Below, one piece after another: positions 7,792 to 17,928 of a stretch of DNA of 62,383 nt. Source of the stretch: an uncultured Clostridium sp. (GTDB lineage Bacteria; Bacillota; Clostridia; TANB77; CAG-508); NCBI GenBank assembly GCA_900553755.1, contig USEX01000005.1, positions 1 to 62,383 of the forward strand, in the 5' to 3' direction. How positions within the stretch are numbered: the stretch's first letter is position 1; the number at the start of each line of letters is the position of its first letter. Position numbers and translations under genes: made by a program. The notes under the pieces are model-generated. The model made no database searches. It was not told the DNA's origin and was given only the letters and a program-made list of their open reading frames with translations.

Positions 7792-9270
7792 TTACAGAAT
7801 TATACAAATCAATCCTCCACTTCCCTCATTAACAATTCTTTCCAATGTTTCTTGCAATTTACCTTGTGCATCTTCCGGCATACGAGAAAGCTTATTTTGC
7901 AGTCCTTCATTTACAAGCTCATGCAAGCTCTTACCAAATATATTTGATTCCCATATTTTCTTAGGATCACTTTCAAATTCCGAAAGAAGATATTCTACTA
8001 ATTCTTGTGATTGTTTTTCGCTTCCTACTATTGGTGAAACTTCTGTTTCTATATCTGCTCTTATCATATGTATTGAAGGAGCTCTTGCTTTTAGTTTTAC
8101 CCCATATCTTGAACCTTGTTTTACCATTTCTGGCTCATCTAAAATAAGTTCATCTATACTTGGGCTAACAATTCCATATCCTTTGGTTTTAACTTCTTGT
8201 AAAGCATATGCAACTTTATCATATGATTTCTTCACATTGGCAAAAGAAATCATTGTAGAAAATAATTCTCCTTCATTAGAAATTTCTACTCCAGAAATCT
8301 CTGTTAACACCTTGTAAAATAAATTATCCATTAAATTAATTGTTATATTTATGCTTCCAGTTCCAAGCTGTATATCATTTATAACTGTAGTTTGAATAAC
8401 TTCTGTATTTTGTAATTTGCTAATTCCTCCATCTACCTGTTTTAAAATAGTAACATCTTTAAACGCATTTTTTATTTCATCTCCTATTTCTTCTTTTAGC
8501 CAGTGGTCATCTGGTAATCCATCCACCCATCTTGGGAAATTAATATTCATTTGCTCTATTGGGAATTCATATAAAACTTTGCCAAAAATTTCATCTATAT
8601 TCTCATTTGTCAAGTTCTCACAATCTGTAGGAATTACTTGTGTAGAATACTTTTCTTGAAGCTTTGTTGCTAACGATTGTGTATAATCAGAGTAAGGTTC
8701 TGCTGAATTTAATACAATTATAAAAGGCTTATTAAGTTCCTGTAATTCCCTTACAACTCTTTCTTCCGCTTCTATATAATCCTCTCTTGGTATAGCAGTA
8801 ACACTACCATCTGTAGTAACTAAAATTCCTATTGTAGAATGCTCCTGAATAACCTTCTTTGTTCCTATCTCCGCAGCTTGCTCAAATGGCATCTCATCAT
8901 TAGACCATGGAGTTTTTACCATTCTTGGCATTTCATCTTCCAGATATCCAATCGCATTATTAACCAGATACCCAACACAATCAACCAACCTTACATTCAA
9001 TTTAATATTGTCACCCACAGTTATTCCAACCGCTTCATTAGGAATAAACTTTGGCTCCGTAGTCATAATAGTTCTGCCACCTGCACTTTGTGGTAGCTCA
9101 TCCATTGTTCTTTCCTTCTTGTATTCATTATCTATATTAGGAATCACTAATAAGTCCATAAATCTCTTTATAAAAGTAGATTTACCTGTTCTAACAGGGC
9201 CTACAACTCCAACATAGATATCACCATCTGTTCTTTTAGCTATATCTTGATATAAGTGATTATCTTCCAT
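7792..9270 (-). CDS. spoIVA: Stage IV sporulation protein A (spore coat morphogenetic ATPase)
   Basis: SpoIVA polymerises on the forespore outer membrane using ATP and forms the basement layer for coat assembly. The protein has 492 residues, the same length as the Bacillus subtilis protein. The P-loop GPVRTGKS lies at 24-31 and is followed by GGRTIMTTEPKFIP and LVDCVGY, all typical. The C-terminus GGLICIIL matches the short hydrophobic tail that anchors the protein. AGGAGGG lies before the ATG. It should be transcribed in the mother cell by sigma-E, but I could not place a convincing sigma-E promoter. The gene is divergent from the germination operon. Confidence 0.97.
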   Translation of the reverse strand: MEDNHLYQDIAKRTDGDIYVGVVGPVRTGKSTFIKRFMDLLVIPNIDNEYKKERTMDELPQSAGGRTIMTTEPKFIPNEAVGITVGDNIKLNVRLVDCVGYLVNNAIGYLEDEMPRMVKTPWSNDEMPFEQAAEIGTKKVIQEHSTIGILVTTDGSVTAIPREDYIEAEERVVRELQELNKPFIIVLNSAEPYSDYTQSLATKLQEKYSTQVIPTDCENLTNENIDEIFGKVLYEFPIEQMNINFPRWVDGLPDDHWLKEEIGDEIKNAFKDVTILKQVDGGISKLQNTEVIQTTVINDIQLGTGSINITINLMDNLFYKVLTEISGVEISNEGELFSTMISFANVKKSYDKVAYALQEVKTKGYGIVSPSIDELILDEPEMVKQGSRYGVKLKARAPSIHMIRADIETEVSPIVGSEKQSQELVEYLLSEFESDPKKIWESNIFGKSLHELVNEGLQNKLSRMPEDAQGKLQETLERIVNEGSGGLICIIL

Positions 9271-9435
9271 CTTTCTTTTTCCCTCCTATTTATATATAAA
9301 GTTAAAAAATGTTTGTACACTAAACTTTACTAATTTATATTATAGAATTTAAATAATTATTCATAAATAATTAAAAATGTATATTTCAAATTCATTTTGG
9401 AAATAATAAGCAAAACTATAAAAGAGGAAAAAGAT

Positions 9436-11166
9436 ATGTTTAATTATATAAAAAATTTATTTAAAGATTTATTTAGTGAATCACAAGATAATGATTACGA
9501 TTTTTCATTAGATACTACTACAAACCCAATTATAGACCAAGAAAATTCAAACTCAGATACTTTAACATTAAATAATCAAGCATTAAATAATGATAAACCT
9601 AAGCAAGTATTTCCTGTACTAAGTCTCAATCTTGAATACATCAAAACATGCTACAACAGTATGATTAATTCAGATATACAAATTAGAGAGTTTATTTTAA
9701 CTGCGCGAAATAAGCAATATAAAGCTTTCCTTGTTTATATAGATGGTATGATAAACCAGGATGTTATGAACAATTTTATTCTAAAACCATTGATGTTAAA
9801 AAACACTGCCAATTCATATGATGGTAACCAAAATAGAATAATCTCTGAAGTTGTAACCAATAATATAACAGTACGAAAAGTAAAAAAATTTGATATTGTG
9901 GAATATATATCTGATTGTTTATTGCCACAAAACACTTTAAATAAAACTAATGATTTTAATGAATTAATTTCAGGTATCAATTCTGGAAATTGTGCTTTAT
10001 TTATTGACAGTATAGATGTGGCTTTTGATATTGAAGTAAAAGGTTTTGAAAAAAGAGGCTTGTCTTCCCCTAATAATGAAATAATTATTCGTGGTTCTCA
10101 GGTTGGTTTTACTGAGAATTTACGTACTAACACATCATTATTAAGAAGATACATTAATAATGAGAATTTAGTAATAGAATCTGTAGAACTTGGTAAGATA
10201 AGTAAAACTCCTTGTGCAATATGCTATTTAAAAAATATTGCAAATTCTGATTTAGTTGCGGAAGTTAAATATAGAGTAAACAATCTTAATATAGATTACA
10301 TCATCTCATCTGGTCAATTAGAACAATTAATTCAAGATGATAGTAGGTCTTCTCTTCCACAACTTTTATCTACCGAAAGGCCTGATAGAGCTTCTAATAT
10401 GATTTTTGAAGGGAGAGTTGTTATAATCGTAAATGGTAGCCCCTATGTGTTAATTGCTCCTGGAATTTTAATGGATTTCATAAACTCTCCGGAAGATTAT
10501 AATATAAAGCATCAATATTCTAATTTTATAAGAATTTTACGTTTTGTAGCTTTATTTGTTTCAGTACTTCTTCCTGGATTATATATGGCAATTGCTAATT
10601 TTCATCAAGAGTTAATCCCTACAGAACTTTTGTTTGCAATCATAGCTTCAAGAGAATCCGTACCGTTTCCTATTATTTTTGAAATCTTGGTAATGGAGTT
10701 TTCTTTTGAGCTTATTCGTGAAGCAAGTGTAAGAGTTCCTAATCCTATAGGCCCGACTCTGGGAATCGTAGGCGCACTGGTATTAGGACAAGCCGCTGTT
10801 GACGCAAGCATTGTTAGTCCAATTTTAATAATAATAGTATCTTTAACAGGAATATGCTCTTTTTCCATTCCAGATATTTCCTTGGGCTTTCATGCTAGAA
10901 TTACAAGATTTATATATATAATTCTTGGTGCTATAACCGGCTTTCTCGGTATAGCAAGCGCAATGGTTATTCATCTAATGTTTTTATGCAGTTTAAAATC
11001 ATTTGGCGTTTCCTATATAGAACCAAATATAATGAACAACACTAACTTTGGAAGAGGATTAATTTTAAAAGCTGCTTGGAAAAGAGAAAATCGTGCCTCA
11101 TTTTTGAAGTCCAAACGTCCTAAAGAACAAGATGATATAAGTATGTCTTGGAAATATAAATCATAA
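9436..11166 (+). CDS. gerA: Spore germinant receptor subunit A (GerA family)
   Basis: This is the A subunit of an inner-membrane nutrient receptor of spores. Typical motifs are RGSQVGFTENLRTN in the soluble N-terminal part and GRVVIIVNGSPYVLIAPG before the membrane part. Five or so membrane helices follow (from about residue 370). The ATG at 9436 is preceded by AGAGGA at seven bases; an in-frame TTG at 9397 lacks such a site. It is first in the A-B-C operon. The germinant cannot be predicted. Such operons are usually transcribed by sigma-G in the forespore; the promoter here is unclear. Confidence 0.93.
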   Translation: MFNYIKNLFKDLFSESQDNDYDFSLDTTTNPIIDQENSNSDTLTLNNQALNNDKPKQVFPVLSLNLEYIKTCYNSMINSDIQIREFILTARNKQYKAFLVYIDGMINQDVMNNFILKPLMLKNTANSYDGNQNRIISEVVTNNITVRKVKKFDIVEYISDCLLPQNTLNKTNDFNELISGINSGNCALFIDSIDVAFDIEVKGFEKRGLSSPNNEIIIRGSQVGFTENLRTNTSLLRRYINNENLVIESVELGKISKTPCAICYLKNIANSDLVAEVKYRVNNLNIDYIISSGQLEQLIQDDSRSSLPQLLSTERPDRASNMIFEGRVVIIVNGSPYVLIAPGILMDFINSPEDYNIKHQYSNFIRILRFVALFVSVLLPGLYMAIANFHQELIPTELLFAIIASRESVPFPIIFEILVMEFSFELIREASVRVPNPIGPTLGIVGALVLGQAAVDASIVSPILIIIVSLTGICSFSIPDISLGFHARITRFIYIILGAITGFLGIASAMVIHLMFLCSLKSFGVSYIEPNIMNNTNFGRGLILKAAWKRENRASFLKSKRPKEQDDISMSWKYKS

Positions 11167-11187
11167 TTTTTAGAAAGAGGTTAATAT

Positions 11188-12300
11188 ATGAGTAACACAA
11201 TTACAAAAATAACTACAATGGAAGCTGTATGCATAATTATTGCTTGCACTGTAAATAAATTGATTTTAAACTTACCAGAATATTTTCTTTTATCTTGTGG
11301 CTCATCATGTTTAATAAATATTCTTATATTAAGCTTAATCGTCATCTTTTTCTCGTATTTATTAGCTAAGCTTTTTAAAAATTTTTCTAATTCAGACATA
11401 GTAGATATTTCTGAATTTTTAGGCGGTCGTACTTTAAAAATAATAGTATCTGTAATGATTATTTTCTACTTAGCTTTGTTTGCTAGTTTAATAATACGTG
11501 ATTTTTCTGAGATGATACACAATATTTACTATTATGAAACAAATGTAATTTATTTGTTAATATTCTTTATTATAACAACCTGTGTTTCAAATTTATTAGG
11601 AGAAAAGGCTATCTTTAAATCTAATGTTTTCATCGTTTTATTAATGATTGCCTCCTTAATTATTACCTTTACTTCTGTTTTCCCCAATATAGTGTGGCAA
11701 AGGATTTTTCCTATATTGGGATATGGAGCCTTTGAAACTTTTATAGGTGGTTTATCAAATATATTTGCTTTTAACGCTTTAACATTCTTATACTTTATTA
11801 TGCCTGTGTTAGCAGAAAAGAAAAATTTTAAAACAGTAGCCATTACATCTTCTGTTATAATTAGCATTCTACTATTCTTGTCTGTAGCATGTTTATTATT
11901 TTCTCTAAGCTTTAGTACATCCATAAAAGATATTTCATGTATATATACTGTTATAACTAATAATGACTTCGGCACTTTCATACAGCATCCAGAATCTTTA
12001 TTTATATTTGTTTGTATCATTACTAACATGACTTTCTTAAATTTAGTAGTTCTATTTATAACGAGATTTTCACAAAAGCTGACTAAGATTAAGAACGTTA
12101 AACTATTAATTATTGTAATATGTATTTTATTATTTGGAATTTCTATGATTCCTCAAAATATGTTACAAGCTAGACGTTTAGAAGAATATTTATATAAATT
12201 TGTATCAATTCCTTTAATGCTGATAATCTTTCCTATTATTTTGATACTAGCAAATATTAAATTTAAGAGAAGTCATTTACCTGATAAAAAGGAGGATTAA
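11188..12300 (+). CDS. gerB: Spore germinant receptor subunit B (GerAB permease family)
   Basis: The product has 370 residues and about ten membrane helices, in the spore-permease branch of the amino acid/polyamine transporter superfamily. It is thought to hold the germinant-binding pocket. The start has AGAGG upstream. The gene lies 21 bases after gerA and 3 bases before gerC. Family assignment rests on helix number, length and position in the operon more than on single motifs. Confidence 0.9.
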   Translation: MSNTITKITTMEAVCIIIACTVNKLILNLPEYFLLSCGSSCLINILILSLIVIFFSYLLAKLFKNFSNSDIVDISEFLGGRTLKIIVSVMIIFYLALFASLIIRDFSEMIHNIYYYETNVIYLLIFFIITTCVSNLLGEKAIFKSNVFIVLLMIASLIITFTSVFPNIVWQRIFPILGYGAFETFIGGLSNIFAFNALTFLYFIMPVLAEKKNFKTVAITSSVIISILLFLSVACLLFSLSFSTSIKDISCIYTVITNNDFGTFIQHPESLFIFVCIITNMTFLNLVVLFITRFSQKLTKIKNVKLLIIVICILLFGISMIPQNMLQARRLEEYLYKFVSIPLMLIIFPIILILANIKFKRSHLPDKKED

Positions 12301-12303
12301 ATT

Positions 12304-13557
12304 ATGCAAAAATTATATGGTATTGCTATTAAAATATTTGTTATTATTACAATTATAATAATTTTGATTGGGTCTGGTATTTCTGGTTCATTCTCATCAG
12401 AAAGTATTGATAAATTAGCTTATGTAGTTGCTCTAGCTCTTGACGTGGGCTCAAATAATAATCTTAAAGTTACTATACAACTTGCCAATCCTAATAATTC
12501 CTCTTCTGAGGATTCTTCATCATCTTCTCAATCTACAGCTTCTACTTTAGCTTCTGTTGAATGTTCAAGTATAGAAAGTGGAATAAATCTTTTAAATAGT
12601 TATATTAGTAGGACTATTGATTTATCACATTGTAAAGCTATTATTATTTCTGAGGAGTTGGCTGTAACAGATTTATCTTTATATATATATGAATTATGTG
12701 ATAATGTGCAAGTAAGTCCTCATGCAAATGTTACTATAACAAAATGCACTGCAAGCAATTATTTAAAAATGTCCAGTCCAGTACTAGAAACATTTTCTGC
12801 TAGATACTATCAAATAGCTCCTAATTCTAGTAAATACACTGGTTATACAACTTCTGTACCATTAATTGATTTTTTAAATTCGCTTTTAGATACATGTAGT
12901 CAGCCAGTAGCAACCTTAGGGAATGTAAATATTTCTTCTTCACATTCATATGATGCTTCTTCAAATCAGATTAATAAAGATAGCTCATATGTTGCAGGTG
13001 AAACGCCTATTACCACTGACAATCACGTGGAGACCATGGGTGTTGCTGTTTTTAGATGGGGAAAATTAGTTGGCGAACTAGATGGTTTAGAAAACATTTG
13101 TCATATGATAATATCTGGCAAGTTAAATTCATGTAATGTACAAATAGAAGATCCAGAAGGCAATTCTGAAAATATAAATGTAAGTATTCAATTAAAGAAT
13201 AATCCCAAACGAACTGTTAAATTAGTAAATGAGACACCTTTTATTAAGATTGATGTTAATTTATCTGTTCGAATGCTAGCTATTACACCTGGTAAGGATT
13301 ATTTAAAAAGTGAAACTACTGAAAAACTAGAAGAAAAAATAAATGTATATTTTAAAAAATTAATTTCTTCTTATTTATATAAAACTTCTAAAGAATTTAA
13401 TTCAGATATTGATGGATTTGGAAAACACGCTATTAAATATTTTTTAACTAAACAAGAATGGGATAATTACGATTGGCTCAATAAATATAAAGATAGCTTT
13501 TTTGAAGTAAATGTATCCTCTAAAATAAGATCTGGATATAGCTTTTTAAGTATATAG
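12304..13557 (+). CDS. gerC: Spore germinant receptor subunit C (GerAC family), no lipobox cysteine
   Basis: GerAC proteins are normally lipoproteins on the outer face of the inner spore membrane. This one has the expected N-terminal hydrophobic stretch (about residues 5-25) followed by DKLAYVVALALDVG, matching the start of the mature family domain. The lipobox cysteine, usually in LxGCWD, is absent: the stretch reads LIGSGISGSFSS. The 417 residues include a Ser-rich segment near residue 65. A GGAGG lies just before the ATG. The protein may stay attached by an uncleaved helix. The operon ends at a strong terminator. Confidence 0.88.
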   Translation: MQKLYGIAIKIFVIITIIIILIGSGISGSFSSESIDKLAYVVALALDVGSNNNLKVTIQLANPNNSSSEDSSSSSQSTASTLASVECSSIESGINLLNSYISRTIDLSHCKAIIISEELAVTDLSLYIYELCDNVQVSPHANVTITKCTASNYLKMSSPVLETFSARYYQIAPNSSKYTGYTTSVPLIDFLNSLLDTCSQPVATLGNVNISSSHSYDASSNQINKDSSYVAGETPITTDNHVETMGVAVFRWGKLVGELDGLENICHMIISGKLNSCNVQIEDPEGNSENINVSIQLKNNPKRTVKLVNETPFIKIDVNLSVRMLAITPGKDYLKSETTEKLEEKINVYFKKLISSYLYKTSKEFNSDIDGFGKHAIKYFLTKQEWDNYDWLNKYKDSFFEVNVSSKIRSGYSFLSI

Positions 13558-13561
13558 ATAT

Positions 13562-13601
13562 AAAAAACTTATAAACATTTAATACTGTTTATAAGTTTTT
13601 T
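13562..13601. terminator. Strong bidirectional terminator between gerC and ftsH
   Basis: AAAAAACTTATAAACA and TGTTTATAAGTTTTTT form a perfect 16-base-pair stem around an eight-base loop. It serves both convergent genes. Confidence 0.9.
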
Positions 13602-13605
13602 ATTG

Positions 13606-15423
13606 TTAATCTTCAAATATTTTTTCAATTTCTTGCTCTGATACTACTTCTTTTTCCATTAATATTGTTGATAATTGGTCTAATTTTTCTCTATGCTCTA
13701 ATAATATATTTTGTGCTTTAACATAAGCCTCGTCTATTAGCATTTTAATTTCTGTTCCTATTTCATCTTCTATTCTATCCCCGAATAATTGCATTTGATA
13801 TGGGTCTTTTTCTAAGTTAATGCTTATAGGGCCAATATTATCACTCATTCCATAGATTGTTATCATTTTCTTAGCTATATCAGTAGCTACTTCTAGGTCA
13901 TTGCTTGCTCCTGTAGATATATCACCTAAAACTAACTTCTCAGCTGCTCTTCCTCCTAATAATGCTATTAGTTTCTCTTTCATTTCTGTTTTAGAAACAT
14001 AATATTTATCTTCATTTGTCTTATACATTGTGTATCCACCAGCAACGCCTCTTGGTATGATTGATATTTCCTTTATATTTTTTTGTGTATCCAAGAATTT
14101 GCTTACTACTGCATGTCCTGCTTCATGGTATGCAGTTAAATATTTATCTTTATCAGACATTATTCTACTATGTTTTTCAATTCCCACAGTCACCTTTTTT
14201 ACTGCATTATCAATATCTTCGTTTGTTATATATTCATGTTTATTGATTGTTGCTATTATTGCTGCTTCATTAAGTATATTTGATAGCTCTGCTCCAGTAA
14301 ATCCTGCAGTATTGCCTGCTATAGATTTTAAATCCACATCATCAGCTAGTTTTTTGTCCCTGCTATGAATCTTCAAAATTGCTTCTCTACCATTTAAATC
14401 AGGTAAAGCAATAGTTATTTGTCTATCAAATCTTCCTGGTCTTAAAAGCGCTTTATCAAGCATTTCAGGTCTATTTGTTGCTGCTAAAACTATTACTGTA
14501 TTATCAGAATTAAATCCATCCATTTCAACTAATAATTGGTTTAATGTTTGGTTATTTTCTGTTTCTGCTCCAGAAGCATCTGTTCTTCTAGCTCCTATAG
14601 CGTCTATTTCATCTATAAAAATAATACATGGTGATAATTTTTCTGCTTTTTCGAATAATTTTCTTACTCTTGAAGCTCCTAGACCTGCAAACATTTCTAT
14701 AAATTCTGAGCCACTCATTGGAATAAATGGAACTCCAGCTTGTCCCGCTATAGCCTTTGCTATTAATGTTTTACCTGTACCAGGTTCTCCACAAAGTAAT
14801 ACTCCTCTTGGAATTTTAGCTCCCATTTTGTAAAATTCTTCTGGATTTTTTAAGAAGTTAACAATTTCAAGCATTTCTTCTTTTTCTTCATCTATACCAG
14901 CAACATCATCAAAAGTTGTTTTTATTTTTTCCTCTTCTGCATCATACACTTTTCCTTTGCTACCTAGTCCCTGCATTTGTATTAATAGCACAAATAGGAT
15001 TACTATCATAATTGTTGGTAATAGTGAAAAAACTTTTTCACTAATTGAAAGTATTGCACTTTGGTTTTCTTGAATAAGTTCTATTTCTTTTCCTTCTTGC
15101 ATTTTTTGATGAATCAATTCCATAAATGCTTGTGTGCTAGGTATTATTGCTTTTTTACTTTCTTCTTCATCTTTTAACTTTACTTTAATAGATGTGCTTC
15201 CTACTGTCATTTTTATTTGTTCAACATTGCCATCATCCATTTGTTTTATTAATTCTGTGTAAGCAATTTCACCCTCTTTAATCTCTGTGTCATCTTTTTT
15301 ATTTTTTAAAGAGTATACTACTCCTATTGCTGTAATTCCTACTATTAAAGCAGCTATTATACAATATAGTATTATTTTCAAGATTTTATTTTTATTTTTT
15401 TTGTTATCGTCATCTTTTCTCAT
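13606..15423 (-). CDS. ftsH: ATP-dependent zinc metalloprotease FtsH
   Basis: FtsH is a membrane-bound hexameric AAA+ protease that degrades misfolded membrane proteins and regulatory proteins. Two membrane helices lie at about 14-37 and 132-150. The AAA domain has Walker A GEPGTGKT (212-219; Glu replaces the usual first Pro), Walker B IIFIDEID (267-274) and RPGRFDR (328-334). The zinc site is HEAGH (433-437). The pore loop reads FAGLG instead of the usual FVGVG. It is 605 residues long. It is the last gene of the folD-to-ftsH operon, 18 bases after the DUF1189-like gene. Confidence 0.97.
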   Translation of the reverse strand: MRKDDDNKKNKNKILKIILYCIIAALIVGITAIGVVYSLKNKKDDTEIKEGEIAYTELIKQMDDGNVEQIKMTVGSTSIKVKLKDEEESKKAIIPSTQAFMELIHQKMQEGKEIELIQENQSAILSISEKVFSLLPTIMIVILFVLLIQMQGLGSKGKVYDAEEEKIKTTFDDVAGIDEEKEEMLEIVNFLKNPEEFYKMGAKIPRGVLLCGEPGTGKTLIAKAIAGQAGVPFIPMSGSEFIEMFAGLGASRVRKLFEKAEKLSPCIIFIDEIDAIGARRTDASGAETENNQTLNQLLVEMDGFNSDNTVIVLAATNRPEMLDKALLRPGRFDRQITIALPDLNGREAILKIHSRDKKLADDVDLKSIAGNTAGFTGAELSNILNEAAIIATINKHEYITNEDIDNAVKKVTVGIEKHSRIMSDKDKYLTAYHEAGHAVVSKFLDTQKNIKEISIIPRGVAGGYTMYKTNEDKYYVSKTEMKEKLIALLGGRAAEKLVLGDISTGASNDLEVATDIAKKMITIYGMSDNIGPISINLEKDPYQMQLFGDRIEDEIGTEIKMLIDEAYVKAQNILLEHREKLDQLSTILMEKEVVSEQEIEKIFED

Positions 15424-15441
15424 ATATTTATCCTTTCGAAT

Positions 15442-16485
15442 TTACGCATTATTTCCTTCAACATCTGGTGTCTCTGGATGTTTTTCTTTTTTATCTTTAG
15501 GTTCTTTTTTGGCCCTCTCTTTTTCTTCTTTCTCTTTTCTTTCATGTTCTTTTTCTTTTAATTCTTCTCTAACTTTTTCTTGTTCGCTTTTAATTGCTTG
15601 TAGATCCATCTGTTGTTTTATAAAGTCTGATTTTATCATAAATATTGCTGCTATTGTATATATGCAAGATACTGCCATATACATAATTCTAAAATATTTA
15701 ATAGTGAATCCAGTAAATGCATTTACTATTATATAAAGCATATTCAATATTGTTGGTAATGTTATTGCATGTGCTGCTACTGCAAACGCCGCTGCAAATT
15801 TCATTTTTATTTTTATTAGCAATGCTACTATATATGCAATAATTGTAAGCAATAAGCAATATTCTAAGCTACTTAATATATATGTTATAAACATTGCTGA
15901 AAACGAACTTAATCCAACATACACATATATATTTGCTAAATTATCTTTATAATATTTTACCAATGAATCTTTATTTATTGAAACTGCCTCATTTTTAAAT
16001 AGGTCTGAATATTTTTGTTCGCTAAGTTCTTGCTTTGTTTGATATTTTAATATCATCTTGTCCTTTAATAATAAAATTGATTTCTTTTGGCTTTTTAATT
16101 CTTCCTTATAATTTTCTATTTGCTCATCTGTCAAATCACTTGTATCAATTATTATGCGACCTACTAAATCCTCAATTGTATCAATCTCTGTTTTTTCATT
16201 GTTGTTTATGCTCATAATACTGTTTTCATATCTCATAGTAGATATTTTCTCATCAATGGCTTTTTCAATTATATTTAATTTTTTAGAATAATCATAAACA
16301 GATATAATTCCTACAATCAAACTAAATATAGCTATTAATTTTACTAAATATATAAAAGATTTTTTAAATCCCTCACCTACAAAATTTATATATTTATCAA
16401 AATCTTTTATGCTTGTTACAACATTTTTAAAAAAAGAGTCTTTTTTATCTTTTGTATTCCTATTCTCCACTGTTTTATTTTTCAT
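15442..16485 (-). CDS. DUF1189-like integral membrane protein
   Basis: One membrane helix lies near residues 45-65, then a soluble region of about 120 residues, then four helices (about 185-300). The C-terminal tail of about 60 residues is highly charged (repeated Lys and Glu) and probably coiled. Arrangement and size resemble DUF1189 proteins, but I give this assignment only moderate weight. It lies between cysS and ftsH with short gaps (15 and 18 bases), so it is in the same transcript. Function unknown. Confidence 0.6.
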   Translation of the reverse strand: MKNKTVENRNTKDKKDSFFKNVVTSIKDFDKYINFVGEGFKKSFIYLVKLIAIFSLIVGIISVYDYSKKLNIIEKAIDEKISTMRYENSIMSINNNEKTEIDTIEDLVGRIIIDTSDLTDEQIENYKEELKSQKKSILLLKDKMILKYQTKQELSEQKYSDLFKNEAVSINKDSLVKYYKDNLANIYVYVGLSSFSAMFITYILSSLEYCLLLTIIAYIVALLIKIKMKFAAAFAVAAHAITLPTILNMLYIIVNAFTGFTIKYFRIMYMAVSCIYTIAAIFMIKSDFIKQQMDLQAIKSEQEKVREELKEKEHERKEKEEKERAKKEPKDKKEKHPETPDVEGNNA

Positions 16486-16500
16486 TTTTATTCTCCCATA

Positions 16501-17904
16501 TTAACTATTTTTATTTACTATTATTCCTTCTTTAGTATCCTTTATGCTATATCCTTTTTGAATAATAATATCTCTAATTTTGTCTGATTTTGCCCAATCT
16601 TTATTATCTCTTGCTTGTTTTCTTTCTTCTATTAATTGCTTAATTTCTTCTGGAATTTCTTCTTCTTCTATTTTTGAAATATGTCCTTCTGCATTTGCTA
16701 AGTCTAATCCTAATACTTTATCAAATTCTAACAACAAATTTGCATATTTATTTGATTTTTTACTGTTTCTCGCAACTTCCCATACTACACTCATTGCAGC
16801 TGGCATATTTAAATCATCATTTATATAACTTAAAAATGTTTGCCTATATTTTTCTATAGTATCTTCATCTATGTCTTCGTTGCCGTTTTTATGTTTTAAA
16901 TAACCGTCATAAAGTCTTTCTAAGGCTTTTTGTGCTGAATTTACACCTTCAAATGTAAAATTCAATTTTGTTCTATAATGTGCAGTAAAACAAAACAATT
17001 TATAAGCTAGAGGGGTAATTCCTTTTTCTTCCAATTGTGATATAGTGTAAACATTTCCTAAACTCTTTGACATTTTTCCACCATCTACTAATAGAAATTC
17101 ACAGTGCATCCATGTTTTTGCAGGTATTTTCCCTGTAGCACCTTTTGCTTGTGCAATTTCATTCTCGTGATGGGTTGGAATATGGTCCACTCCGCCTGTG
17201 TGGATATCAAATTCTTCGCCTAAAAATCTTCTGCTCATAGCTGAACATTCTAGATGCCAACCTGGGTATGAAAGCCCCCATGGGCTCTGCCATTTCATAA
17301 TATGGTTTTCAGGTGCTTTTATCCAAATAGCAAAATCATATGGATTTCTTTTCTCTGGATCCACTTCAACCCTTGCACCAGCTATTTGTTCATCTATTTT
17401 TCTATTAGATAAAACTGGATATTTATCTAATTTAGATATATCAAAATAAATTCCTTTGCTAGTTTCATAAGCATAGCCATTTTTCAAAATGTCTTTTACA
17501 TATTCAATCATTTCTTCTATGTTATCTGTTGCTCTTGTAATTATCTCAGGCTTATCTATATTTAATTTTTCCACATCATTCAAAAATGCATTCATATAAA
17601 ATTGAGCTATTTCATATGGATCTTTGTTTTCTTTTTTTGCAGCCTTCTCCATCTTATCTTCGCCTTCATCAGCATCAGATTCAAGATGTCCTACATCTGT
17701 TATATTCATAACATGTTTCAAATTATAACCGTTATATTTTAATGTTCTTCTTAATGTATCCATGAATATGTAAGTTCTAAAATTCCCAATATGAGCAAAA
17801 CTATATACTGTGGGACCACAGCTATATAGTTTTACTACGTTTTTTTCTAGAGGGTTAAATTTTTCTTTATTCTTTGTAAGTGTGTTATATAAAATTAAAT
17901 CCAT
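16501..17904 (-). CDS. cysS: Cysteinyl-tRNA synthetase
   Basis: This class I synthetase charges tRNA-Cys. The HIGH motif appears as HIGN (38-41) and the second signature as KMSKS (about 270). The zinc ligand Cys29 sits in YSCGPTVY, and further zinc-binding residues appear in WHLECSAMS and HHENEIAQ. Full length at 467 residues. It sits 24 bases after the penicillin-binding protein gene. No T-box leader is present, so its expression is set by the operon. Confidence 0.97.
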   Translation of the reverse strand: MDLILYNTLTKNKEKFNPLEKNVVKLYSCGPTVYSFAHIGNFRTYIFMDTLRRTLKYNGYNLKHVMNITDVGHLESDADEGEDKMEKAAKKENKDPYEIAQFYMNAFLNDVEKLNIDKPEIITRATDNIEEMIEYVKDILKNGYAYETSKGIYFDISKLDKYPVLSNRKIDEQIAGARVEVDPEKRNPYDFAIWIKAPENHIMKWQSPWGLSYPGWHLECSAMSRRFLGEEFDIHTGGVDHIPTHHENEIAQAKGATGKIPAKTWMHCEFLLVDGGKMSKSLGNVYTISQLEEKGITPLAYKLFCFTAHYRTKLNFTFEGVNSAQKALERLYDGYLKHKNGNEDIDEDTIEKYRQTFLSYINDDLNMPAAMSVVWEVARNSKKSNKYANLLLEFDKVLGLDLANAEGHISKIEEEEIPEEIKQLIEERKQARDNKDWAKSDKIRDIIIQKGYSIKDTKEGIIVNKNS

Positions 17905-17928
17905 TTTTTTAACCTTTCTATCTTTAAA

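Noticed and set aside
9271..9435. Sigma-E and sigma-G promoters in the spoIVA-gerA intergenic region
   Set aside because: Weak resemblances such as TGTATA with AATAATA were seen, but spacing and sequence are too loose to report as sites.
17905..17928. T-box leader before cysS
   Set aside because: Only 24 bases separate cysS from the preceding gene, and no T-box or stem I sequence is present.
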